A stretch of 64,000 nt of DNA from Rhizobium sp. BK196 (GTDB lineage Bacteria; Pseudomonadota; Alphaproteobacteria; Rhizobiales; Rhizobiaceae). Below the pieces are notes generated by a model. That model was not told the origin of the DNA. It ran no database searches and saw only the letters and a list, made by a program, of their open reading frames with translations. Positions within the stretch are counted from its first letter, which is position 1. The number at the start of each line of letters is the position of its first letter. A program made the position numbers and the translations under genes. Below, one piece after another: positions 26,659-34,101 of the stretch. Location of the stretch: positions 248,001-312,000 of the forward strand of contig NZ_JACHZB010000003.1 of NCBI RefSeq assembly GCF_014193255.1. Direction: 5' to 3'.

Positions 26659-27423
26659 ATGGCGTCGGTTCTGATCGGCATTGCCATTATTGGAGGCACG
26701 ACCGCAACAGTGCTTGCGGCCTATTACTTCATGTATCTGCTCATGGGCGGTGACCCGGGCGGGCGCGACAGGGAGCTGGCGAGTTCAGTCATTACCCGCA
26801 TCGCCAGCCTGCATGCCCTCATTCTTGCCCTCGTTTTCGCGCAGGAGATGATCGAATACCAGGCGCTGCGGACGGAAAGCGCAGTGGAAAGCAATGCGGT
26901 CGGCGATGTCTTCTATGATGCCGAGCGCTATGGGCCGGAAGCGCAGGCGCCAATCCAGAAGGCGCTGAAAGACTATGTCCGCATCGTCATCGAGCAGGAA
27001 TGGAACGAGCTCGGGCGCACCGGCGAGCTCTCTTCGGCGGCCTGGGATCAATGGAACATCGCTTATCTGAAAATTCTCGAACTGGCTCCCGTCAACGCCA
27101 AGCAGGAGAGCCTGCGCAGCCACATGCTCGAGGAAATCCATATGATCTCGGAATCCCGTGACCGGCGGGAAAACAGCGGCACCGACTCTATCAGCCTGAT
27201 CTTCTGGTTTGCCGCGGTTTCGGGTGTGATCTTCACCGCCATCGGCTACTACCCTTACGCACCCGACAGCCGAAACCTGCTGCTGCTATCGATCTTCGGC
27301 ATCTTTACCGGCATCATCCTCTTCTTCATTTACGCCTTCTCCAATCCCTACAGCCCGCCCGCCACGTTGTTTCCGACGGCTTTCGAGCGCTTGCAGGAGG
27401 AAATCAGCGGGCCGGATCCGTAA
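26659..27423 (+). CDS. DUF4239 membrane protein (bestrophin-like)
   Basis: A 254-residue protein with hydrophobic segments at about 5-25 (GIAIIGGTTATVLAAYYFMYLL), a second short one near 50-65, and two near the C-terminus (ISLIFWFAAVSGVIFTAIGYY, LLLLSIFGIFTGIILFFIYAF). A helical soluble part lies between (EYQALRTESAVESNAVGDVFYDAERYG). This layout is that of DUF4239, distantly similar to bestrophin anion channels. The ATG at 26659 follows GGGGGGAGA. No partner gene points to a function. Confidence 0.75.
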   Translation: MASVLIGIAIIGGTTATVLAAYYFMYLLMGGDPGGRDRELASSVITRIASLHALILALVFAQEMIEYQALRTESAVESNAVGDVFYDAERYGPEAQAPIQKALKDYVRIVIEQEWNELGRTGELSSAAWDQWNIAYLKILELAPVNAKQESLRSHMLEEIHMISESRDRRENSGTDSISLIFWFAAVSGVIFTAIGYYPYAPDSRNLLLLSIFGIFTGIILFFIYAFSNPYSPPATLFPTAFERLQEEISGPDP

Positions 27424-27584
27424 GGGGAATGCTCCGAAGACCAGACCTGAGCCTATCGGCCATCATACGTCATAGCAAAAGACTATCGCCTTTCGCGGCG
27501 TTTTGCGGTAAAAGCGCCATGCTACCAGCAAGGCCGTGCTGCTCGAAAGGCACAGCCCCTGTTCCACGCCGATGGGAGGCACTG

Positions 27585-27689
27585 ATGAAAACGATCCTGA
27601 GCAACCAGAAAAACAAGATCAACACTCAGGATATTCGTGTTCATGTCCAGTTTGCTTTCACGCGCGAGGAAAAACCCGCCGCATCTTAA
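27585..27689 (+). CDS. Possible 34-residue leader ORF of the ABC exporter
   Basis: ATG at 27585 with a strong GGGAGG eight bases upstream opens a 34-codon frame (starts MKTILSNQKNKINTQDIR) whose end overlaps the first 53 bases of the ABC exporter gene in another frame. The exporter's own start is a GTG or ATG inside this frame with a weak CAGGA. Coupling of the exporter to this small frame is plausible. No similarity is recognised and it could be chance. Confidence 0.35.
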   Translation: MKTILSNQKNKINTQDIRVHVQFAFTREEKPAAS

Positions 27690-29463
27690 CCGTAGCACCC
27701 CAACAGCATCGCAATCCTACAACAGGCGCCAATTGCGCCTGCGCAAATTCTTGTCCTATTTCCGGCCGCATCTCCCGCTGCTTATGGCCGATATTGCCTG
27801 CGCCATCGTCGTCGCCGCCGCCGCGGTAGCCTTGCCTCTCTGCGCCAACATCATCATGCGTCATCTCATAGCGCTCACCGATACGGCTTCGGCTTATTGG
27901 CAGATCCTCGGCATGGGCGGCGTCATGCTAGCCATCGTGGCGATCGAGACCGCGGCCATCTTCTTCGTCGATTATCGCGGCCACATGATGGGCGCGCATA
28001 TCGAGGCGCATATCCGACAGGAACTGTTCGACCACTGCCAGAAGCTCTCCTTCGGCTTCTACGACCGGCACCGCACCGGCCAGTTGATGAGCCGTATCGT
28101 CGGCGATTCCTTCTGGCTCGGCGAACTTTTCCATCACGGGCCGGAAGACCTGCTGATCGCCGTTCTCAAATATAGCGGGGCGATGGCAGTCCTGTTCTTC
28201 ATCGATCCGCAGCTTGCCCTTCTGATCCTCCTGCTGACACCTTTTGCCGTGACTTATGCGCTGCATTTCAACCGGCGCATGAGTCGCGCCCTCGAAGCGA
28301 GCAAACAGGAGATCGCCGCCGTCAACGAAAGGGTCGAGGATGCCTTGGCCGGCATCCGTGTCGTCCAATCGTTCGCCAACGAGGATCTGGAGCGGAAGCG
28401 CTTTGCTGTCCTGAACAGGCGTTTCCTTCGGAGCCGCGCTGATGGCTACCGCAGCGAAGCCTGGTTCTCCGCCGGCGCCGAGACTTTCGCCCAGATCATC
28501 ACGCTTCTGGTCGTCATCCTCGGCGGGTTGCGTATCCTTGCTGCGGAGCTCACCATTGCCGATCTCCTGACCTTCCTGCTCTGCGTCGGGGTCCTCGTCG
28601 ATCCAGTCAAGCGTATGGCCAATCTCGCCCGGCTTTGGCAGGAAGGCTATACGGGTTTCGTGCGGGCGATGGAGATCCTGGAAATCGATCCTGACGTGGT
28701 GGATCGTCCCTCGGCCCGGCTAATGAGTAACCCGAAAGGAGAGATCCGGCTTTCGAACGTCGATTTCAGTTATGAGGACGGGGCGGAGGTGCTCAGCAAT
28801 CTGTCGCTGACGATCCGGCCTGGTGAATTCGTCGCGCTCGTCGGCCCGTCCGGTGTGGGCAAAAGCACGCTCTGCGCGCTGCTTCCCCGCTTCTATGACG
28901 TCACCGGCGGTTCGATCGAAATCGATGGCACCGATATCCGCGACGTGACGCTCGCCTCGCTGCGCCGGCACCTCGGCGTGGTGCAGCAGGATGTCTATCT
29001 CTTCGCCGGGACCGTGGCGGACAACCTGCGCTACGGCCGACCGGATGCGACAGACGAAGAGGTAGAAGCCGCCGCCCGCGCCGCCCATGCCCATGATTTC
29101 ATCATGGCATTGCCGCAGGGCTACCAGACCGATATCGGCCAACGCGGCGTAAAGCTGTCGGGCGGGCAGCGCCAGCGGCTAACGATCGCTCGCGCCTTCC
29201 TCAAGAACCCTGCCATCCTCATCTTCGATGAGGCGACGAGCGCGCTCGACAATGAAAGCGAGCGCGCCGTGCAGCAGGCATTCGTGACGCTTGCCAAGGG
29301 GCGAACGACACTCGTCATCGCGCATCGCCTTTCAACGATCCGACACGCCGACCGTATTCTGGTGCTTACTGGCGACGGTATCGTCGAAGAAGGCAATCAT
29401 GACAAGCTGATGGAGAGCGGCGGTATCTATGCCAGCCTCTATGGACTGCAGGCGAGCATCTGA
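27637..29463 (+). CDS. ABC exporter, fused permease and ATPase
   Basis: A 608-residue half-transporter of the MsbA/LmrA type. Six transmembrane helices occupy about 40-330. The nucleotide-binding domain follows, with Walker A GPSGVGKST from residue 403, Q-loop VVQQDVYLF, signature LSGGQRQRL from 507, Walker B ILIFDEATSALD with Asp531 and Glu532, and H-loop IAHRLSTIRHAD. It works as a dimer in the inner membrane. The N-terminal 30 residues are basic and poorly conserved, so the start (GTG 27637 or ATG 27643) is uncertain. Substrate unknown. Confidence 0.93.
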   Translation: MFMSSLLSRARKNPPHLNRSTPTASQSYNRRQLRLRKFLSYFRPHLPLLMADIACAIVVAAAAVALPLCANIIMRHLIALTDTASAYWQILGMGGVMLAIVAIETAAIFFVDYRGHMMGAHIEAHIRQELFDHCQKLSFGFYDRHRTGQLMSRIVGDSFWLGELFHHGPEDLLIAVLKYSGAMAVLFFIDPQLALLILLLTPFAVTYALHFNRRMSRALEASKQEIAAVNERVEDALAGIRVVQSFANEDLERKRFAVLNRRFLRSRADGYRSEAWFSAGAETFAQIITLLVVILGGLRILAAELTIADLLTFLLCVGVLVDPVKRMANLARLWQEGYTGFVRAMEILEIDPDVVDRPSARLMSNPKGEIRLSNVDFSYEDGAEVLSNLSLTIRPGEFVALVGPSGVGKSTLCALLPRFYDVTGGSIEIDGTDIRDVTLASLRRHLGVVQQDVYLFAGTVADNLRYGRPDATDEEVEAAARAAHAHDFIMALPQGYQTDIGQRGVKLSGGQRQRLTIARAFLKNPAILIFDEATSALDNESERAVQQAFVTLAKGRTTLVIAHRLSTIRHADRILVLTGDGIVEEGNHDKLMESGGIYASLYGLQASI

Positions 29464-29482
29464 GGTCAGATGAACTACGACA

Positions 29483-29522
29483 TGCGGAACAGTTCCCCAG
29501 ACAGAGCCTGAACTGTTCCGCA
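29483..29522. terminator. Hairpin after the ABC exporter gene
   Basis: Perfect 13-bp inverted repeat: TGCGGAACAGTTC at 29483-29495 and its complement at 29510-29522, with a 14-base loop. It lies 20 bases past the exporter stop. No uninterrupted T-run follows, so it is a likely but not classic terminator. Confidence 0.5.
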
Positions 29523-29561
29523 GATCGACCAAGTCTTATTCTTTTCCAGGGAGGAACATCC

Positions 29562-29915
29562 ATGACGGTGTTGCGCATCGTCCCGAATATCGCCGCCGCT
29601 TCCATTGAAGAGGTGCGCAACTTCTATGCCGAGCTGTTCGATCTCGACATCGTAATGGATCATGGCTGGATCGTCACTCTTGCATCCGACAGGCGAGCAA
29701 TCGCCCAGATCGGAATCGCGACGGAGGGCGGATCGGGAACCGCAGTGCCCGACCTTTCGATCGAGGTCGACGATGTGGACGAGGTCCATCAGCGCGCTAT
29801 GACGGGCGGGCACCAGATCGTCTACGGGCCGGCCGACGAGCCCTGGGGGGTGCGACGCTTCTTTATTCGCGACCCCACCGGCAAGCTGCTGAACATCCTC
29901 TCTCACGCAGGCTAA
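29562..29915 (+). CDS. VOC-family (glyoxalase-like) protein
   Basis: A 117-residue vicinal oxygen chelate protein: RIVPNIAAASIEEVRNFYAELFDLDIVMDHGWIVTLAS, then VDDVDEVHQRAMTGGHQIVYGPADEPWGVRRFFIRDPTGKLLNILSH. Several metal-ligand positions of glyoxalase I are not kept, so a binding or other enzymatic role is possible. CAGGGAGG precedes the ATG. It stands alone between the exporter hairpin and ubiA. Confidence 0.85.
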   Translation: MTVLRIVPNIAAASIEEVRNFYAELFDLDIVMDHGWIVTLASDRRAIAQIGIATEGGSGTAVPDLSIEVDDVDEVHQRAMTGGHQIVYGPADEPWGVRRFFIRDPTGKLLNILSHAG

Positions 29916-30021
29916 TCGGCTCCGTCAGCCGCAGGGACGACCATTGCAGCGGCTGCGAAAACCTCTACTCTGCGAAATAATTGCTTTCATTGAAAATTTT
30001 CGAAAATAAGCGGATCACGCC

Positions 30022-30915
30022 ATGAGCACGTTAGACCGCCCGGATTTGAGCGATATTCATCAGGGTGACTGGGTGGACCGGCTGTTGCCGGGCCCATGGC
30101 GACCTTATACGAGGCTCGCGCGGCTCGATCGTCCGGTCGGAATATGGCTGACGCTGTTTCCATGCTGGGCGGCGCTGTTTCAGGCCGCACATGGCCTGCC
30201 CGATATCCGGCAGCTCGCCGTCTTCACGCTCGGCGCCCTGCTGATGCGAAGCGCCGGCTCCACGATCAACGATATCGGCGACCGGAAATTTGACGGCCAT
30301 GTCGAGCGAACCCGTTTTCGGCCTCTGGCGAGCGGCCAGATCGGCGTGGGTCAGGCAATGACCTTTTTGGCCATCGAGCTCACCCTGGCGGCGTCTCTTC
30401 TCTTGTTTCTGTCACCCTATACGCGGCTGGTTGCCCTATTCGTTCTGCCGCTTGTCTTCGTCTACCCGCTCTGCAAGCGCTTCACTCATTGGCCGCAAGC
30501 AGTGCTTGGCGCAGCGTTCAACTGGGGCATGCTCATGGCCTGGGCCGAAATTGGCGGCCACATTCCTGCCGGAGCCGTGCTTATGTGGGCTGGAGCTATC
30601 GCGTGGCAGATTGGCTACGATACAGTCTATGCCTATGTCGACGTGAAAGACGACAGAAGCCTCGGTCTGAAATCGACCGCGATCCTGTTCGGCCGGCATG
30701 GCAAGCTCATGATTGGCCTGTTCTACGCTTTGACGATCGCCGCATGGTCGCTCGGAGGCTGGCTGTCGGGCATGTCCCTGCCCTATGCGTTCGGAATGCT
30801 AGTCATCGTCGCGCACCTTATCTGGCAGACTTGGCGGATAGACCTTGCACGACCGGAAGTGAATTACCGCCTGTTCCTGGCAAACATCCTGACCGGGGTA
30901 TTGCTGGCGGCCTAG
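30022..30915 (+). CDS. ubiA: 4-hydroxybenzoate polyprenyltransferase
   Basis: A 297-residue UbiA with eight to nine transmembrane helices. The first aspartate-rich motif is NDIGDRKFD in GSTINDIGDRKFDGHVERT, followed by RPLASGQ. The second is the YAYVDVKDDRSLGLKST region. It joins the polyprenyl chain to 4-hydroxybenzoate at the inner membrane in ubiquinone synthesis. No other ubi gene is next to it, which is usual in rhizobia. The ATG at 30022 has only a weak upstream ribosome site. Confidence 0.95.
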   Translation: MSTLDRPDLSDIHQGDWVDRLLPGPWRPYTRLARLDRPVGIWLTLFPCWAALFQAAHGLPDIRQLAVFTLGALLMRSAGSTINDIGDRKFDGHVERTRFRPLASGQIGVGQAMTFLAIELTLAASLLLFLSPYTRLVALFVLPLVFVYPLCKRFTHWPQAVLGAAFNWGMLMAWAEIGGHIPAGAVLMWAGAIAWQIGYDTVYAYVDVKDDRSLGLKSTAILFGRHGKLMIGLFYALTIAAWSLGGWLSGMSLPYAFGMLVIVAHLIWQTWRIDLARPEVNYRLFLANILTGVLLAA

Positions 30916-30947
30916 GCCTTTGCCAGAACCTGGTGAGCCATATTGGC

Positions 30948-31115
30948 TCAATAAGAGCAGGGCCGATTATCACTGGGACGGAAACCACCGGCGCAAGCCG
31001 GGTTCAGGGAGGTATCCTCACCATAGTCGTAGCTCCCCGTTGATGTGCAGCCCGAAGCGATCGCGGAAAGCGTGATCAGAGCGCCGGCCATCACGAATGC
31101 GCGAAATCCTTTCAT
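30948..31115 (-). CDS. Small lipoprotein
   Basis: A 55-residue frame. The N-terminal MKGFRAFVMAGALITLSAIASGC is a lipoprotein signal with a lipobox ending Ala-Ser-Gly-Cys. The mature part is short and polar, with two further cysteines (NPACAGG, NRPCSY). AAGGGGGAT precedes the ATG at 31115. It shares the strand with ctaA upstream, 134 bases away. Function not recognised. Confidence 0.7.
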   Translation of the reverse strand: MKGFRAFVMAGALITLSAIASGCTSTGSYDYGEDTSLNPACAGGFRPSDNRPCSY

Positions 31116-31249
31116 GTGAACATCCCCCTTCATAGGATCGCCCGCCAAGCTGGCAATCTAGCATGTCACGGCAAATCCATGCGAGGGCTTATCGCATTGA
31201 TCCCATTCACTCTTCCGCGAGTCGGGGTAGAAGGACGCCGCTGCCCTAC

Positions 31250-32353
31250 TCAATCGCGCTCGGCGATAATAGTGGCACGGGGATATTCGCCGTAATAGCC
31301 GCGCCAGTTGGCGACGGCGAAACCGAAGACCACCAACGCACCGGCCTGATGCAGCAGGCCCCAGTGCAGCGGCACCTCGAGCAACAGCGTAGTGATGCCG
31401 ATCGCCGCCTGGATCGTGACGAGCGCGAAGAGCACCACGGCCCGGCGCGCATGGGTGGTCGAGGCGGCGGCGCGCAGTGCGATCACCATATTGATGAGCG
31501 TGATTGCAAAGAGCGTGTAGGCGCCGAGGCGATGGACGAACTGCACCGTCTTCGGGTTCTCGAAGAGGTTGATCCAGAAGGGCTGCTGGATGAAGAGATC
31601 GCCAGGCAGGACGGCGCCATCCATCAGAGGCCAGGTATTGTAGGTGAAGCCGGCATCGAGGCCGGCGACCAGTGCGCCGAGGTAGATCTGGAAGAGCGAG
31701 AAGATGGCGATCGCCGCCGCCCAGCGGTTGGAATTCTTTGTCGGGGCCAGATCGCCGGAATGCGGTGAGAGCCCGCGCATGATCCACATGCAGGAGGCGA
31801 AGATCAGGCAGGCCATGACAAGATGGGTCGCAAGCCGGTACTGGCTGACATCCGTGCGCATAGAAAGGCCGGAGGAGACCATCCACCAGCCGATGAAGCC
31901 CTGCAGGCCGCCGAGCGCCAGGATGCCTGTAAGCGGCCAGCGCAGGCGTTTCTCGATCCTGCCCGTCACCCAGAAAAAGATGAGCGGCAGCGCGAAGATC
32001 ACACCGATGCCGCGTGCGATCAGCCGGTGCGCCCACTCCCACCAAAAGATGTTCTTGAATTGATCGACCGTCATGTCACTGTTCAGCTGCTGGAACTCGG
32101 GAATCCGCTGGTAGAGCTTGAATTCCTCTTCCCATTCGGCAGCATTCAGCGGCGGGATGACGCCATGGATCGGCTTCCATTCGGTGATGGATAGGCCGGA
32201 ATTGGTGAGCCGCGTAGCACCCCCCACAAGCACCAGACAGAAGAGCGCCAAGAGCACGAAGCCCAGCCAGATGCGAACGGCGCGGCGATTGTTGTCCTGC
32301 CTGCGCACTTCAGTGCGGATCGCCTGCTCCGGGCTGAGGTTCGCGACGGCCAT
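31250..32353 (-). CDS. ctaA: Heme A synthase (CtaA, type 2)
   Basis: A 367-residue polytopic protein with eight predicted helices. Conserved segments include GGATRLTNSGLSITEWKPI, FWWEWAHRLIARGIG, GLQGFIGWWMVSSGL, VSQYRLATHL, VQFVHRLGAYT and HWGLLHQAGAL, which carry the heme-ligating histidines. It oxidises heme O to heme A for cytochrome aa3 oxidase. The start at 32353 has AAGGAGAG. The cta oxidase genes are not in this window. Confidence 0.97.
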   Translation of the reverse strand: MAVANLSPEQAIRTEVRRQDNNRRAVRIWLGFVLLALFCLVLVGGATRLTNSGLSITEWKPIHGVIPPLNAAEWEEEFKLYQRIPEFQQLNSDMTVDQFKNIFWWEWAHRLIARGIGVIFALPLIFFWVTGRIEKRLRWPLTGILALGGLQGFIGWWMVSSGLSMRTDVSQYRLATHLVMACLIFASCMWIMRGLSPHSGDLAPTKNSNRWAAAIAIFSLFQIYLGALVAGLDAGFTYNTWPLMDGAVLPGDLFIQQPFWINLFENPKTVQFVHRLGAYTLFAITLINMVIALRAAASTTHARRAVVLFALVTIQAAIGITTLLLEVPLHWGLLHQAGALVVFGFAVANWRGYYGEYPRATIIAERD

Positions 32354-32468
32354 GATCTCTCCTTTTATCCGGCAGTTGATTTGCCCCACCGGCTGATGCA
32401 AAACAAGCCCCGAACCTTTGCGGCATGCCGTCGCGCCGGTTCAATCCCATTCGTTCGAAAGCTATACG

Positions 32469-32678
32469 ATGCCCATCCGCCTTCGCAAATTCATTGGCAC
32501 GATCCTGATCATCATCCTCGTGCTTTTCTATGCGATTGTGGCGAATACCATCGCAGTCGCTACACTCGGCAACGCGCCTTGGTGGGGGCATCTGCTTTAC
32601 TTCGCACTGACCGGCCTGCTCTGGGTGCTGCCGGCCATGGTCATCATCAAGTGGATGGCAGGTCCGAAGCAGCAATAG
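32469..32678 (+). CDS. DUF2842 small membrane protein
   Basis: A 69-residue protein with two transmembrane helices (IGTILIIILVLFYAIVANTIA and LYFALTGLLWVLPAMVIIKWM) and a basic N-terminus. Length and pattern match the alphaproteobacterial DUF2842 family. It is divergent from ctaA, a common arrangement in this order that hints at a link to respiration; no function is established. Confidence 0.82.
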   Translation: MPIRLRKFIGTILIIILVLFYAIVANTIAVATLGNAPWWGHLLYFALTGLLWVLPAMVIIKWMAGPKQQ

Positions 32679-32800
32679 TCGATTAACGGCGGAATAACCC
32701 TGATCTGCGGAAAACCCCAACCGCCGGCTGCAGTTAAACCAATTATATGTCTTTGGCGCTCTAGCTTCCCCTTCAGAAACTTCCTGACTGGAGAAGCTCC

Positions 32801-34036
32801 GTGCAGACGCAGAGGCACGATATTCCTGAGCAATCGTTCAACGCTGCAGCGCAAGCCGAAGCCGACATTTCGCGGCTGCGACAGCTGAGCGTGAAACTCG
32901 CCATGGCCGAACTCGAGATCGAGCTTTTCGATGCGATGGAGCCTCTCGAGGCAGAATGGCGCATGCTGGAACGCGACAATATTTCCTCGTTGCATCAGAG
33001 CTACGACTGGTGCACGGCTTGGGTGACAGCCTTCCGCCGGCCGCTCGCCATCCTGCGCGGCAGGTGCGGCGGCGATACCGCCTTCATTCTGCCGGTAGAG
33101 ATCGTAAGCTTCCACGGCATGCGGATCGCCAAATTCATCGGCGCCGATCACAGCAACATCAACACCGGCCTCTTCTCACAAGACTTTGTCGAAGACAGCG
33201 GCTCGCTGGACGGGCACCAGCTTGCCGCTCGTCTTCGTACCGCACTCGCCGGCAAGGCCGACCTGCTTCTTTTACAGAATATTCCGCTGGAATGGCGTAG
33301 CCGCCGCAACATCCTTGCCGGCCTGCCGACGGTGCAGAACCAGAACCACGCCTATCAGCTGCCGCTCCTCGATACGTTCGACAAGACGCTGCAACAGTTG
33401 AACGCCAAGAGCCGGCGTAAGAAATTCCGCGCGCAGAGCCGGCGGCTGGAGGCGGTTGGCGGCTTCGACTATGTCGTGCCGGAAGCGTCCTCGGAGCAAC
33501 ACGAACTGCTCGACACGTTCTTCCGCCTGAAGAGCGCCCGCTTCGCTTCCCTCGGTCTGCCGGACGTCTTTGCCGATACGCAAACCAAGGCCTTCCTACA
33601 CGGCCTGCTCGACAAGCGGAACGGCGGCGATTTCGGCCTGCAGATGCGCGCCCTGCGCCTGAAGGGCGATTATGAGGGACGCATTGCCGCGCTGTCGGGA
33701 ATTTCCCGCAAGGGCGACCACGTCATCTGCCAGTTCGGCGCGATCGACGAGGATCTGGCTGTCGATATGAGCCCCGGCGAATTCCTCTTCTGGCAAATGA
33801 TATCGAGCCTGCACGGCAAGGGAGTGGCACTCTTCGATTTCGGCCTAGGCGATCAGACCTATAAGCGCTCCTGGGCACCGGTCGAAACCGACCATTACGA
33901 TATGGTTCTGCCGATCTCCGGCATCGGCATCGCAGCCGGCACGGTGCACCGGGCGATCACCCGTGGCAAGGCCTTCATCAAGGCCCGCCCCGGTCTTTAC
34001 AAATTCGCCCAGAACATCCGGGCGAAGGTCGGGTAA
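32801..34036 (+). CDS. GNAT-fold acyltransferase of polysaccharide synthesis (CelD/BcsL-like)
   Basis: A 411-residue protein of the GNAT family that includes CelD/BcsL. The long N-terminal half has the family segment EAEWRMLERDNISSLHQSYDWCTAWV. The C-terminal acyltransferase fold shows FFRLKSARFASLGLPDVF and FDFGLGDQTYKRSWA. It probably acylates or modifies a polymer or its precursor in the cytosol. A GTG start at 32801 with GGAGAAG upstream is used; Met35 is an alternative. It faces the Wzz-like gene end to end and sits beside the polysaccharide cluster at 34-41 kb. Confidence 0.8.
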   Translation: MQTQRHDIPEQSFNAAAQAEADISRLRQLSVKLAMAELEIELFDAMEPLEAEWRMLERDNISSLHQSYDWCTAWVTAFRRPLAILRGRCGGDTAFILPVEIVSFHGMRIAKFIGADHSNINTGLFSQDFVEDSGSLDGHQLAARLRTALAGKADLLLLQNIPLEWRSRRNILAGLPTVQNQNHAYQLPLLDTFDKTLQQLNAKSRRKKFRAQSRRLEAVGGFDYVVPEASSEQHELLDTFFRLKSARFASLGLPDVFADTQTKAFLHGLLDKRNGGDFGLQMRALRLKGDYEGRIAALSGISRKGDHVICQFGAIDEDLAVDMSPGEFLFWQMISSLHGKGVALFDFGLGDQTYKRSWAPVETDHYDMVLPISGIGIAAGTVHRAITRGKAFIKARPGLYKFAQNIRAKVG

Positions 34037-34081
34037 GCATGTCACGCAAAAGTGTGCAGCGGTTTTGCGACAATGACATGC
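34037..34081. repeat. Rhizobial palindromic repeat after the GNAT gene
   Basis: GCATGTCA at 34037 and TGACATGC ending at 34081 enclose CGCAAAA / TTTTGCG around the core GTGTGCAGCGG. I know this motif as a frequent intergenic sequence of Rhizobiales genomes. It starts right after the GNAT stop codon, between convergent genes, and could act as a terminator. Confidence 0.6.
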
Positions 34082-34101
34082 GTAAAACAAAGATTTAAAG
34101 A

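Noticed and set aside
31158..32045. A 295-codon minus-strand frame overlapping ctaA
   Set aside because: Same strand but another frame from ctaA, rich in Arg/His/Pro; a shadow.
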